DNA of 64,000 nucleotides from JBCFAY01 sp038562375 (GCA_038562375.1 JBCFAY010000002.1:170495-234494), one strand, 5' to 3'. Counted from the stretch's first letter, positions 7,748 to 17,523 are shown. The notes: generated from the letters alone by a model not told the origin. A program made the numbers and translations.

Positions 7748-8660
7748 AAGTATGGTAAGCCGGCTCATATCGGGGATGTTTATTCTATTGCTTTCGCTTA
7801 CAGCAGGCTGCGCAAAACAGACCTTATTTTCAGATAAGGATATTGATTATAGCGCGGATCTTTCCGCATACAAAACGATGCCTCCTCAACTCAGCTACTG
7901 TCAAGATATAGTTTATGATGGAAAAAACAAGCTGGATATATGTTATCCCAATGCTGAAGAGGGCAAACGGTACCCGCTGCTCGTATTTATCCATGGTGGC
8001 GGATGGGTATCCGGGGATAAATCTGAAGTCCGTGAGGCGATGCCCAGTATTGCTATGAAAGGCTATATAGTCGCATCCGTAGAATATACTTTTGCAGATA
8101 AAAACATATTTCCTGTTCAACTTAAAAACATACGCGATGCACTGGCCTTCCTTGTAAAGAACAGCGATCAATATGCGATAGATTCATCCGCTATCGGTTT
8201 GTGGGGTATATCAGCTGGTGCCCATCTGGCAATGCTTGCCGCATATGCTGGCGATCTGATTCCAACGCAAGGATGGGATAATACCATTCGCATTTCTGCT
8301 GTAAGCGAATGGTCCGGGCCAACGGATCTTTCACTCCCGATTGATCCATATAGTACTGTTGAAACGCTTTTGGGAATTACTGATAGCACTTCACAGTCAA
8401 GTTTGGATTTGCTTCGCATTGGCAGTCCTGTCACCTATGTAAACGCCTATACTCCTCCAACACAGATCGTACATGGGGAACAAGATGCCGTCGTCTCCGT
8501 GGAGCACGCCAAAACGCTGGCTTCTCTTTTGAAGAAAAATCATGTCCAATATGAGGTGTGCCTAATACAAAATGCCGGGCACAGCTATGGTGAGGATACG
8601 GGGATACAGTTAAACAACATGGTTCGTTTCTTCAATCGACATCTCAAAGGAGTATCCTGA
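7740..8660 (+). CDS. Lipoprotein alpha/beta-hydrolase (esterase)
   Basis: A 306-residue protein with a lipoprotein signal: MRRSMVSRLISGMFI, a hydrophobic stretch, then LTAGC with lipidated C24. The hydrolase part has the oxyanion motif HGGGWVSG, the nucleophile elbow GISAGA, the acid in HGEQDAV and the base in AGHSYG, so the triad is complete. It resembles acyl/feruloyl-type esterases (BD-FAE group). Outside the membrane it could remove O-acyl groups from the exported polysaccharide, fitting the O-acyltransferase encoded nearby. ATG at 7740 has GAGGT five bases upstream. Its last 51 bases overlap, tail to tail, the sugar transferase on the other strand. Confidence 0.85.
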   Translation: MRRSMVSRLISGMFILLLSLTAGCAKQTLFSDKDIDYSADLSAYKTMPPQLSYCQDIVYDGKNKLDICYPNAEEGKRYPLLVFIHGGGWVSGDKSEVREAMPSIAMKGYIVASVEYTFADKNIFPVQLKNIRDALAFLVKNSDQYAIDSSAIGLWGISAGAHLAMLAAYAGDLIPTQGWDNTIRISAVSEWSGPTDLSLPIDPYSTVETLLGITDSTSQSSLDLLRIGSPVTYVNAYTPPTQIVHGEQDAVVSVEHAKTLASLLKKNHVQYEVCLIQNAGHSYGEDTGIQLNNMVRFFNRHLKGVS

Positions 8661-9317
8661 ATCAACGGCCATATTAGCCAGCATATCGGATGAAATGATG
8701 CCGTCTTGGATTTGCTTTCTGCGAAACTCATCAAATAGGCCAACTGTCGGCTCGGATTCTGGGGGGAGTACGTCCGCTCTCCCCAGCACTTTCTTGATGG
8801 TTGCGCATACAATGCGTATATCTAACCGGAAGGACAGATGCTCCACGTAATACACGTCCATCATAAATCGCTCCGGCCACTGAACACGCACACGGCCGTT
8901 AACTTGCGCATATCCCGTAATGCCTGGTAGTACTTGGTGGCGTTTGTTTTCCTCTACCGTATACCAAGGATAATACCGCAATAACAACGGACGCGGCCCT
9001 ATAATGCTCATATCCCCTTTAAGGACGTTAATCAACTGGGGCAGTTCGTCCAAGCTAAATTTGCGAAGCAAAGCGCCTACGGACGAGAGATTTGCCGGCT
9101 CCATAGCTTTTCCCGTGAAAGCCGGCCGCATAGTACGGAACTTATACAATACAAAAGGCTTTCCATTGCGACCGATTCGCGGGGCATTGTACATAACGGG
9201 CGCAGAAGATTCCTCAAGCTTGATCGCAAGAACGCACAAGAGCATAATCCAACTGCTGAATATCAATGCGAGCAATGCAAAAATAAAATCGGCAACACGT
9301 TTTACATACTTGTACAT
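8610..9317 (-). CDS. Undecaprenyl-phosphate sugar phosphotransferase (PglC/WcaJ-like)
   Basis: A 235-residue priming transferase. One N-terminal membrane hairpin (residues 5-32) is followed by KFRTMRP, KFSLDELPQL, KGDMSIIGPRPLL and LPGITGYAQVNGR, the diagnostic bacterial sugar-transferase motifs. It transfers a phospho-sugar from a UDP-sugar to undecaprenyl phosphate, starting the repeat unit. The short, single-domain form resembles PglC, which uses a UDP-diacetyl-bacillosamine-type donor; this agrees with the PglF- and PglE-like genes in the same operon. About 35 residues extend past the usual C-terminus. It is the last gene of the long minus-strand operon. A ribosome site AAAGGAG precedes the ATG. 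Confidence 0.92.
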   Translation of the reverse strand: MYKYVKRVADFIFALLALIFSSWIMLLCVLAIKLEESSAPVMYNAPRIGRNGKPFVLYKFRTMRPAFTGKAMEPANLSSVGALLRKFSLDELPQLINVLKGDMSIIGPRPLLLRYYPWYTVEENKRHQVLPGITGYAQVNGRVRVQWPERFMMDVYYVEHLSFRLDIRIVCATIKKVLGRADVLPPESEPTVGLFDEFRRKQIQDGIISSDMLANMAVDSGYSFEMSIEETNHVV

Positions 9318-10423
9318 GAAGGATTCTTTCTCCTTTGCTGGCCTATACGGTTGTATACCGGTGGCCTACGGGGCCTGACAAGCTTTTGATTGACCCTCAA
9401 ACTGAATATGGCATACTTGATCATTAATGGCAGTATGGAGAGATCAATGTATTGCCGCACAAAAGAAAGCCTCAGTGCTTGCGCGATTCGGGCCTCTTTG
9501 GCGCGTACCGCCTTGATTACGATAAGCATGAACCGTTGCGCAATCGTTCTTACAAAGAGTTTGTTTATAAAAAGCTTCGCTTTTTCATTCTGCTCACGTA
9601 GTCTTTTGCACCACTGCGCCAGATCTTCCAATGAGAAGTGGTATTCTGCGGGAAGTTCCACAGTACGGAACGAGCCCACACAGAGCTGATAATGCATCCA
9701 TAGCTCAGCAACGGTCGGAGTGATCCCCAGTTCATTTAGCCATTGCGCGCGTACTTTGTTTGCCATTTCGATCTGTCTCAGACGGTCATAAATGGAAATC
9801 TGGCGGCTATGTCGCCTATAAAACATCAGAATTTTAGGATATTCATAAATACTCCCTACTCTGACTAAGTTAGTCCAGAAAAGATAATCTTCACCATTTG
9901 AAAATTCTTCATTATAAACAATATGATGCTCCTCAACAACAGTCTTCCGGAACATAGTAGACGGGTTATTGATGGCGCAGGCGAAAAACAGTGCCAGCTT
10001 GATTTTCTCGGGATCCGTTTCCATGCAGGCAAAAAGCCCCTTCCTGTCACCAAAATTCTGCGCACGGGCCGCTATGGCAGCAATATTGGGGTGGCTTTCC
10101 AGGAAAGCCACCTGCAGTTCTAGCCGCCTTGGATGTGCGATATCGTCGGAATCCATGCGGGCAATGTACTTTCCCTTCGCTGTTGCCAAACCGCGGTTAA
10201 CAGAGTAAGAGATGCCGTGATTGGAATCGTTTTTTAGCAGTATAATTCGGCTGTCCACATAGCTTTGAATGACCTTAAGGGAGTTATTAACGGAACAATC
10301 GTCAATAATAATAAATTCAAAATGCTGATGCGTTTGATGCAGAATACTCTCTATACAGCAGCGTAAATATCCCTCATCTGTATTATAATTTGCCATTACA
10401 ACTGATATTAAGGGTGGCTCCAC
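9302..10423 (-). CDS. Glycosyltransferase family 2
   Basis: A 373-residue GT-A enzyme: ISVVMANYN at the N-terminus, IIDDCSVNNS, the metal-binding ARMDSDDIAHPRR, and GEDYLFW. The start is decided by the ribosome site: GGAGGTGA lies five bases before GTG at 10423, whereas the ATG at 10459 lies inside the end of the upstream gene and has no site. The C-terminal third (about residues 250-360) is basic and may contact the membrane. The gene overlaps the sugar transferase by 16 bases. Donor and acceptor are unknown. Confidence 0.88.
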   Translation of the reverse strand: MEPPLISVVMANYNTDEGYLRCCIESILHQTHQHFEFIIIDDCSVNNSLKVIQSYVDSRIILLKNDSNHGISYSVNRGLATAKGKYIARMDSDDIAHPRRLELQVAFLESHPNIAAIAARAQNFGDRKGLFACMETDPEKIKLALFFACAINNPSTMFRKTVVEEHHIVYNEEFSNGEDYLFWTNLVRVGSIYEYPKILMFYRRHSRQISIYDRLRQIEMANKVRAQWLNELGITPTVAELWMHYQLCVGSFRTVELPAEYHFSLEDLAQWCKRLREQNEKAKLFINKLFVRTIAQRFMLIVIKAVRAKEARIAQALRLSFVRQYIDLSILPLMIKYAIFSLRVNQKLVRPRRPPVYNRIGQQRRKNPSCTSM

Positions 10424-10437
10424 AGCATTCACCTCCT

Positions 10438-11502
10438 CTAATACAAAATAGACATCCACTTAAATGTCCTAAATCTGGAAAGCCAAACAATCAGAAAAGA
10501 TGCGAGCAATGAAACGGAAATAGTTACGACAATAAAAATCACACTCGTATGCAGCGCAGAAAATGCATCGATGCGGCTCAGCTTAATTAAGAATACGATT
10601 AAAAGCGGATGTAGCGTGTAAAGCAATATGCTGCATTTGCGCATCCAGAGGTTCGCCTTTTTGAACGGTACATGGATACGCAGTAACAACCTAGTTATAA
10701 AATAGCCTGCAGGAAGCATAAAGAATGCAATGTTGCTCCCGGTCTCTTGTGTCCAGCCATGCCGGTATGTTACAGTAGCTTCCACTAGATACAGCGCCAG
10801 AAAGGCCATGGCAAGCAGGCAGAGGCGGCCTGTGGACGAACTCTCCTCTCGGTTTGCCATATGGTAGGTAAGCACCGCCAGCGGCAGCCCGTAAAACAGC
10901 CCGTTGTTTGGCGTTTGGAAGATAAATGTATAGACATTGATGAAGTCACCAAGAACGCGAACGTTTTGGAAGGCATTTGGAAATTCTCCAATAAGAACCC
11001 CTATTGCCCATAACACACAGGCTATAATCGCCAGCACCTTCATGGGTAGCTTGCGCGCCAGAAACCAAAAAAGTACAATCCCCCAGATAACGGCGGTAAA
11101 AAACCACATATGATAAAATGTGCCTGAATAAAGAAATTGCCATATAAGCGTTGGCATAATGGTTTCAATCAATCCGTTGCGAAAAAGATTTACAGTAGAG
11201 ATCAACAAATAGGGCGCGGACCAGATTGCATACATCCCTATTATCCTAACCAAATAGCCGGAAATCATTTTACCGGATTCTTGATCGCTAATTTTACAGT
11301 TCACTTGTCTCATTCTCCGAAACAAGAAGTAATAGCTGGTTATTGTAAAGAATGTCGGCGTGACACGCATAAAGGACCTGAATACTAGCTCAGTCAGCCA
11401 GGATGTCTCCTGCGGAAATAAATAAAAATATAAATGAGAGCCGATAATACCGAGGGCAAAAAGAAATTTGGCAATATCTACGGCGTTCGATCTCTGGTTC
11501 AT
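10438..11502 (-). CDS. Membrane O-acyltransferase (acyltransferase 3 family)
   Basis: A 354-residue protein with about ten hydrophobic segments. It begins MNQRSNAVDIAKFLFALGII, the usual AT3 entry (DxxKxxxxLxIIxxH, here with GSHLYF), which carries the catalytic His. It probably moves acetyl groups from the cytoplasm onto the polysaccharide. Its stop is 14 bases before the GTG of the next gene. The esterase on the opposite operon could act against the same modification. Confidence 0.82.
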   Translation of the reverse strand: MNQRSNAVDIAKFLFALGIIGSHLYFYLFPQETSWLTELVFRSFMRVTPTFFTITSYYFLFRRMRQVNCKISDQESGKMISGYLVRIIGMYAIWSAPYLLISTVNLFRNGLIETIMPTLIWQFLYSGTFYHMWFFTAVIWGIVLFWFLARKLPMKVLAIIACVLWAIGVLIGEFPNAFQNVRVLGDFINVYTFIFQTPNNGLFYGLPLAVLTYHMANREESSSTGRLCLLAMAFLALYLVEATVTYRHGWTQETGSNIAFFMLPAGYFITRLLLRIHVPFKKANLWMRKCSILLYTLHPLLIVFLIKLSRIDAFSALHTSVIFIVVTISVSLLASFLIVWLSRFRTFKWMSILY

Positions 11503-11605
11503 ACATTCACCTCAATGCAAGCATTTGGACACTTCTCATTCTTCGCACGGATAGCCTGACAGAAGCAATTGAATCAGAGATCCAAATTGATTTGTTCTTA
11601 TGGCA

Positions 11606-13006
11606 TTATCCATTGCTTTTTCCCAGCTGTTTGCGAATAGCAATTACAACCTGCATAATTAGATTCTTATTGATAAACACAGCTACAGCGAACATTGCTG
11701 CAAACAGGGCGATTTGTAAAACTGCCGTAGAGTTGCGCAACGCCAGCACAAGGCCAGCATAACCTGCTGTTAGCAGCAAAAAACGCACCACCTGCAGATC
11801 CGCCTTCAAATGCTTATTGACTAGCGTTTTGCATAAAATCATACGGAATATGGCACCCAGTACTGTTGCAATAGCCACGCCGTAGAGCTTGAAAAACGAG
11901 CCAAGAACGATAATCAATATAATATTGACAACGGCGCTGGACACCGTATCGATGAGATTGGCGAGCGTATCCTTCGCCATGATAAAGACGGAGCTAATGT
12001 GCGTTACCAGGGTCGTAAGGATGCATTCCAAAAAAACTATGGGGATATACAAAAGAGAACTTCCATAATCCCCTTTTACTAGAAAAGGATAGACGAGATA
12101 CGTGGCGGGCAATATCATAAAGAGCACCCCAAAACAGAGCAACTGCAGCTTTTTGTAAATATCATTAAATATTTTCCCACGCTGCTCGTCCTCATTACGG
12201 CGAATCATCTCCTCTTGCCAAGCCATATTATATACCAAAGTAATGGTACTGAGAATTGTTTGAAATCGCAATGCTACAGAATAAATACCGTTCATAGAGT
12301 AGCCCAGAAGCCAGGGGATAATTAAGGGGCTGCAAAGCCCCAGCAGCTTCCAAAAGGTGGTTGCAACAATGAAATGGCGGACATAGTGCATAACCTCCTT
12401 CAATATCGCTGCGGAATACTCCTTCAGTCTGATATACTGACGCAGACGGATCATCAGTTCCACCACGACTGCCGTCACAAAGTAGGATATAATAGAGGAA
12501 AGCAATAGAGCTTCTACGCCCATATGCAGGAAAACAACCAGAACCACATTTACTGCAATGCTGATAGAAGCGGATATAACGTTGCTTGCAGCATAGGCCT
12601 TTGTATTACCAACCGCCCGGGCGGCGTTTTGCCAAACCGTAAGCAGTCCCGATGTAGCAACCATAAGAGCGACATAGATCGCAAGCTTTATATGGAACAG
12701 CTGCAAAATAATGCCGATGATCAGATAAATGCAAGAAAGCAGTCCAACGTGTGGAATGACAGTACTGAAAAAGCTTACTCGATCGGATTGATCCTTCTTG
12801 TCAAAGCCCAGGCGCAGGATCGCGTCCCATATTGCCTGGAACAGCACCGGTAAAAAAATCTGCACATAGGCAGCGATTGTATCGTATTGCCCAAGATTTG
12901 CCGTTGCAATGTATGTCGTATAAATGGGCAAAAACAGAAATTGCACGATACGCGTTGCAAATGTTCCGAGAAAATAGTGGAAAAAAGTTGTCAGCATTTT
13001 TTTCAT
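11606..13006 (-). CDS. Wzx-type oligosaccharide flippase
   Basis: A 466-residue polytopic protein with 12-14 hydrophobic segments and the MATE/MVF-like start FFHYFLGTFATRIVQFLFLP. It is the likely flippase that moves the undecaprenyl-linked repeat unit across the membrane. It lies between the Wzy-like polymerase (six bases upstream) and the acyltransferase, the expected place in a Wzx/Wzy-dependent locus. The ribosome site before ATGAAAAAAATG is poor, so translational coupling to the upstream gene is likely; ATG nine bases downstream is an alternative start. Confidence 0.88.
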   Translation of the reverse strand: MKKMLTTFFHYFLGTFATRIVQFLFLPIYTTYIATANLGQYDTIAAYVQIFLPVLFQAIWDAILRLGFDKKDQSDRVSFFSTVIPHVGLLSCIYLIIGIILQLFHIKLAIYVALMVATSGLLTVWQNAARAVGNTKAYAASNVISASISIAVNVVLVVFLHMGVEALLLSSIISYFVTAVVVELMIRLRQYIRLKEYSAAILKEVMHYVRHFIVATTFWKLLGLCSPLIIPWLLGYSMNGIYSVALRFQTILSTITLVYNMAWQEEMIRRNEDEQRGKIFNDIYKKLQLLCFGVLFMILPATYLVYPFLVKGDYGSSLLYIPIVFLECILTTLVTHISSVFIMAKDTLANLIDTVSSAVVNIILIIVLGSFFKLYGVAIATVLGAIFRMILCKTLVNKHLKADLQVVRFLLLTAGYAGLVLALRNSTAVLQIALFAAMFAVAVFINKNLIMQVVIAIRKQLGKSNG

Positions 13007-13012
13007 AGCGCA

Positions 13013-14143
13013 TTACCCGATATTCCAGGCATAAGGGATCCATTGCCCGTAATTAAAATTAATGAATTCCCGGTTGAACAAAATCGCCGAATAAACAACA
13101 TACAGTAGAGCCAACGCCGTGTTCCATTTTCGGTTCGGCATGGATCTTACGGTAAGTGGAACAAGTATGATCCAAGAAAGGCGGAAATAGAGCGAGATAC
13201 GGTTTAAATTCGGGCTGTAGTTACTCAGTGAAGCAAACACAAGTTCGATCCATAGGAACAGAAAAAACACGCGATAGTTTGGATTAAGTTGGACAATGCG
13301 TTTATAAAACAAATAAGGTATGAATAAAGGAATGCGAATGATTAAAGTACTGAGCTTCAGACTGCCCTCTTTTATAAAATAATCCGATAACTTTATAATG
13401 GATGCTGGGATATAGTCGAACAGAAAAACATAACTCAGATAAAAGAATATGCATGCTGACCAAATCAAGCAAGCTACAACATGGTTGCCCCTTTTTTCAC
13501 CGCAGGCAAAATAGAACGGAATTATAAATGCGGCAGTATAATGAAACAACATTGCAAGGGCTATGTATAGAAGAAAGATCTTAAATTTTTTATCCAGCAG
13601 GGGCTTAAGGGAAGCCCATACTAAAGAAACGGCGATCATCTGCCGCATGATGTTAAAGGAGTGCGGAACGAATTCTGAGAAAATGAAGAGCGCGGCCAAA
13701 CCGACCGGAAGCAGGTGCGAAAAATCCCATAGTCCCTTACCAAATGCGATGAACATAATGAGCGCGGAGACGGCAAACAACATGCGGGCATCGCCGCCAA
13801 GTCCATACGTCAGCTTGTTGAGCAGTACAAAGCCCGGCTCCATTGCTTTTGTTTTTTCAAAAAACTCGGTAACTGTCTGGATTGAGGAAAACTCTTCAAA
13901 ACGGTTGATATATATGGGTGTATCCGTGCCTACTTGATAACGCACACTCAGAATAACAATAAAAGGCAGGCAAGCAGCCGCAAAACCAAGTGCATATATG
14001 AGCCGAGAGGATTTGGTGGAAGTCGCGCTGTTTCCGGACAGACGCAACGCCACAGCTTGGGTCAGTTGCATAATGACAACGGCCCAAACTATGAGGCTCA
14101 CATAAAGCGCTATAGTTGACGGTACTGACATGACTCCGCCCAT
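13013..14143 (-). CDS. EpsG/Wzy-like polysaccharide polymerase
   Basis: A 376-residue protein with about ten hydrophobic segments. The segment QVGTDTPIYINRFEEF after the second or third helix and FVPHSFNIMRQMIAVSLVW are characteristic of the EpsG family. It is the likely polymerase joining repeat units outside the membrane. Its ATG shares one base with the TGA of the upstream glycosyltransferase (TGATG), so translation is coupled. An ATG 12 bases later is also possible. Confidence 0.87.
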   Translation of the reverse strand: MGGVMSVPSTIALYVSLIVWAVVIMQLTQAVALRLSGNSATSTKSSRLIYALGFAAACLPFIVILSVRYQVGTDTPIYINRFEEFSSIQTVTEFFEKTKAMEPGFVLLNKLTYGLGGDARMLFAVSALIMFIAFGKGLWDFSHLLPVGLAALFIFSEFVPHSFNIMRQMIAVSLVWASLKPLLDKKFKIFLLYIALAMLFHYTAAFIIPFYFACGEKRGNHVVACLIWSACIFFYLSYVFLFDYIPASIIKLSDYFIKEGSLKLSTLIIRIPLFIPYLFYKRIVQLNPNYRVFFLFLWIELVFASLSNYSPNLNRISLYFRLSWIILVPLTVRSMPNRKWNTALALLYVVYSAILFNREFINFNYGQWIPYAWNIG

Positions 14144-16083
14144 CAGCTTTGGTACAGATCAAGCAGTTGCCCGCAGGATTGCTTGATATCAAACCCCAGT
14201 TTTTTGATTTGTTCCATCCGGATTCCCTTGTCGAGACGTGGCATTTCCAGGGCCTTGGACAAGGGAGGAATCCAGACTGCAGCGCCCTGATCGATTGGTA
14301 CAAACTGCATAAGATCCAACCCAAAATCGGCATCCCTTGTAACTGCAATCGATACGACCATGGGTATCCCGGCCGCGTGAGCTTCAACCAATACGACGGG
14401 CAGGCCTTCCATCAGCGATGGCAATACAAGTGCATCTGCCAGTTGAAGCAACTGCGGCATATCAGAGCGGCTTCCGATAAACCTTATATAATCCTCTAGC
14501 GATCCAATATGAACCTGTTCTTTCATTTTTTCCATTAACGGGCCATCCCCTACACAAAGAAAGAACCATGGCAATCCCTGCTTTTTAGCAATCATCGCAA
14601 CATCGAGAAGGAACGCGTGATTTTTTACATCAGCAATACGCGCCGCGTGAAGGATGATCTTTTTTTCCCATATTTCAAATTCATCCTTATACGCGGTGCG
14701 CTGTTCGTCATTGATGTCCAGAGAAAATTTCTCAACATCAACTCCGTTATGGATCAGCGTTACCTCGTGGTTGCGAACAGGTCGATCGCCGAATACGGAG
14801 CGCGCTGCTGCTTCGCTACATGCGCAAAGTCTCGTGGCAAATCGAGGGGCAAACAGCCGAGCCAGGCTTAGCTTAGCCAGCGTACGCAGGCTTTTATCGG
14901 TGCTGTGATCCAAATGAGCATGGCAAATGCGCACCGGAACGCCCTCCTTTTTTGCGCACAGCGCGCTTATCCAGCCTGGTGAATCCAGGTGGGTATGTAC
15001 AGCCCGATATTGTCCGCTGCGAATAATTTCACGCAGCTTCTTTGTATAGCGACGGTATCCTATTTCCGTTACAAGCGGGATTTCAAAAACCTTGGCCCCC
15101 ATTTGCAGCATCTCGTTATTAAAATCAGCGGGACCTTGCAAATGGGAAACAAAATCAAACTGTACCGTCTGACGGTCAATATTCCGATAAACGTTCATAA
15201 CCATGGTTTCCACTCCGCCGGTGCGCTGTGTGGAGGATAATATCTGTAGCACCCGCATGGGTACGGCGGTAGGCGTAACTTCCGATCTCAGCCTATATTT
15301 TTTCTTGTGATACCACAACAGCCACTCATACGGAATCAGACCCACAACAAGAGGCTTAAGTACAAAAAAGAGGCCTATCGGCATCAACTGCAGCGCACGG
15401 TATCCCTGATATCTGACGCGGGCGGCGTTTACCCGGTAACGATATTTCTTTCGGCCCCGTGAATACCGGCTTTCGTAATAATCAAGAAGTGGTTCCTCCA
15501 TGTTGTATCCCCGATATCCCGCTGCATAAAGGCGCAAAAACAGATCGTAGTCCTCAACGCGCTGAAACGCTTTGTCCGTTCTGTATCCGCCAAGCGCAAG
15601 GAGGACTTCGCGCCTGAACATGGTGGTCGGATGAGCGAATTGATTTCCGCGCAGGAAATCCTTTTTTGTCGGCGCTTTATTGGCTTTACGGCTACCCCAG
15701 ACCCCTCCTTCATCATAGAGGATAACAGAGCTGCCGACGACGGCGCACTCAGGATGTGCATCCAAAAAAGCGATTTGGTGCGCAAAACGATCCGTATGCG
15801 CGACATCGTCGGAATCCATGCGTGCAATATACTCTCCCGAAGCAGCCTGTATACACTTGTTCAACGTGGGCGCAAGCGTCATATTGACCTGATTCCTGAG
15901 AATTCGAATGCGTATATCCTTTTGCGCCCATTCTAAAAGCTTGGAGTAGCTGTTGTCGGTCGAACCATCATCGCAAATAATAAGTTCAAAGTCCCCATAA
16001 CTCTGTGATAAGATGGATTGTATTGCGCGATCTATCCGTCCCGCATCGTTGTATACGCCCATGGCTACCGATATTTTGGGCAT
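14143..16083 (-). CDS. Two-domain glycosyltransferase, GT2 fused to GT4
   Basis: A 646-residue fusion. Residues 1-235 are GT2: ISVAMGVYND, IICDDGSTDNS, the metal motif ARMDSDDVAH, and RVEDYDLFLR. Residues 236-262 are hydrophobic/aromatic. From residue 276 (MRVLQILSSTQRTGGVET) a complete GT4 follows: VGDGPLM, then PSLMEGLPVVLVEAHAAG with the EX7E glutamates. There is no stop and no ribosome site before the codon for M276 (15258), so this looks like a true fusion, able to add two sugars in succession. GGGAG precedes the ATG at 16083. The short C-terminal tail ends SCGQLLDLYQS. Confidence 0.9.
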   Translation of the reverse strand: MPKISVAMGVYNDAGRIDRAIQSILSQSYGDFELIICDDGSTDNSYSKLLEWAQKDIRIRILRNQVNMTLAPTLNKCIQAASGEYIARMDSDDVAHTDRFAHQIAFLDAHPECAVVGSSVILYDEGGVWGSRKANKAPTKKDFLRGNQFAHPTTMFRREVLLALGGYRTDKAFQRVEDYDLFLRLYAAGYRGYNMEEPLLDYYESRYSRGRKKYRYRVNAARVRYQGYRALQLMPIGLFFVLKPLVVGLIPYEWLLWYHKKKYRLRSEVTPTAVPMRVLQILSSTQRTGGVETMVMNVYRNIDRQTVQFDFVSHLQGPADFNNEMLQMGAKVFEIPLVTEIGYRRYTKKLREIIRSGQYRAVHTHLDSPGWISALCAKKEGVPVRICHAHLDHSTDKSLRTLAKLSLARLFAPRFATRLCACSEAAARSVFGDRPVRNHEVTLIHNGVDVEKFSLDINDEQRTAYKDEFEIWEKKIILHAARIADVKNHAFLLDVAMIAKKQGLPWFFLCVGDGPLMEKMKEQVHIGSLEDYIRFIGSRSDMPQLLQLADALVLPSLMEGLPVVLVEAHAAGIPMVVSIAVTRDADFGLDLMQFVPIDQGAAVWIPPLSKALEMPRLDKGIRMEQIKKLGFDIKQSCGQLLDLYQS

Positions 16084-16110
16084 GCGCTCTTCTCCCTCTC
16101 CCTTTCCCCG

Positions 16111-17523
16111 CTAGAGAATGCTTCGTTTAAAATCCGTATCCCTGTTGCTGATAAACGCCACGCGATCGATTTCCTTCTTGGTATTACGAATTTGGTTCGT
16201 CAGCCGCTTGAAGTCGAGTAGCTTTGTCTTATGCAGCAATACGCAGGGAACAATGTGTTCACAAGCCTCGAGAAAAGACAATTCCTTTCCGGATAAAGAA
16301 AACTCAGAAAATAGAGCTATAGTGATATCGTAAGAGGAAATCGCACCGCGGATTTGTTCCCTGTACGCGTTTAAAGAATCGGCAGACGTCGATGTCCAAT
16401 TGAAGAAATCGACATGCAGGCCCGGGAAATTGCTTGGATGACTCAGCAACAGATCTGGTGTAAAATCGGCAACCATCACGCGCTCACCGATCTGTGCGAA
16501 TGAGGCAATGACGGAAACGAATGTGGCGATATAGTCACAAACCGGACTGGAAGGCAGCAGCATCAAGGTAGCCCCTCTGGGTTCATCCTCCTTTGATTCT
16601 GGCATATTGAGCAGCATCTGCGCAGCAAACAAACGAATGGATGCATCTGTCGTCATCTCTTGTGCCGGTAGGGGAGCAGCGGGACGGATGTGCGCCTTGC
16701 GGCGCAGAAAGGCACTCGTTCTACGTTTCTGAAGTTTGGATGTCTTAATATATTGCCCAAGAAGCTTCCGCGTATCCGACACATGCCTATTTACGATGGT
16801 ACGGCGAAGCAGCGCGCGCGAATGGAGTTCTTCGGAAATCCCCTCTTCGTCTACAAAATGAATTCTCGTATCGAATAGTATCAGCAAAAACGAAACAGCA
16901 ATTCCCATAGCAAGGCCAATCAACGCAAACAAAACGCCAATAAAGATGGTCTGCAAAGCGAGGCTACGGCCGATATCACGAATTTCATACTGGCCGTCAT
17001 GCCATTGCAGCTTTCCGACCTGCGGCATTTCGGAAAGAATATTATCCGCTACGGCGCGCGCTGCCTGTGCAAGCTCGCGAGTTCTATCGGGCTCGTTGGT
17101 ACGAACTACAAATGTAATGACATCCGTCTCGGTGGGATTTGTGATTGAAATTGCCTGCTGACAATCTAACAACCGCATATCAAAACTGAGCAGGGCGCGC
17201 ACTCTCTGTGCGTATGCGACATCATCTAGCAACGCCACGCCGCTCGCCGCCGCCTCATGGCCGGAAACCATGCTATCGGTGCGCAGACCAATATTTACCG
17301 AAAACTCTTTTTCATATATCCGATTATAAGTGCTGTAGCCCATGATAATTCCGAGTATGCCGCCAATAATCGCAAGAACAACGAGCAGCCAGATATGATC
17401 AAGTAAGCGATACAGGGAATGCCTGAAAAAGATCCTGCTGTTTTGTCCGGCGGCATCTGGTCCCTTTAGATTGGCTTCCGGCATTGAATGCGGGCCCTGG
17501 GCACTCCTTACCTGCTTGTCCAT
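16111..17523 (-). CDS. Wzz/Wzc-like chain-length protein with degenerate kinase domain
   Basis: A 470-residue protein. Two transmembrane helices (about residues 36-60 and 195-225) flank an extracytoplasmic Wzz-type region. The C-terminal cytoplasmic part (from about residue 310) is laid out like a bacterial tyrosine kinase, ending ASFAQIGERVMVADF where active kinases have the Walker A' strand. The Walker A position reads MLLPSSPVCDYIATF instead of a GxGKS/T loop, and no tyrosine-rich tail is present. It is probably a structural chain-length regulator without kinase activity. The ATG at 17523 follows GGAAGGAAAGAGA; the ORF extends upstream only through a TTG. Confidence 0.8.
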   Translation of the reverse strand: MDKQVRSAQGPHSMPEANLKGPDAAGQNSRIFFRHSLYRLLDHIWLLVVLAIIGGILGIIMGYSTYNRIYEKEFSVNIGLRTDSMVSGHEAAASGVALLDDVAYAQRVRALLSFDMRLLDCQQAISITNPTETDVITFVVRTNEPDRTRELAQAARAVADNILSEMPQVGKLQWHDGQYEIRDIGRSLALQTIFIGVLFALIGLAMGIAVSFLLILFDTRIHFVDEEGISEELHSRALLRRTIVNRHVSDTRKLLGQYIKTSKLQKRRTSAFLRRKAHIRPAAPLPAQEMTTDASIRLFAAQMLLNMPESKEDEPRGATLMLLPSSPVCDYIATFVSVIASFAQIGERVMVADFTPDLLLSHPSNFPGLHVDFFNWTSTSADSLNAYREQIRGAISSYDITIALFSEFSLSGKELSFLEACEHIVPCVLLHKTKLLDFKRLTNQIRNTKKEIDRVAFISNRDTDFKRSIL

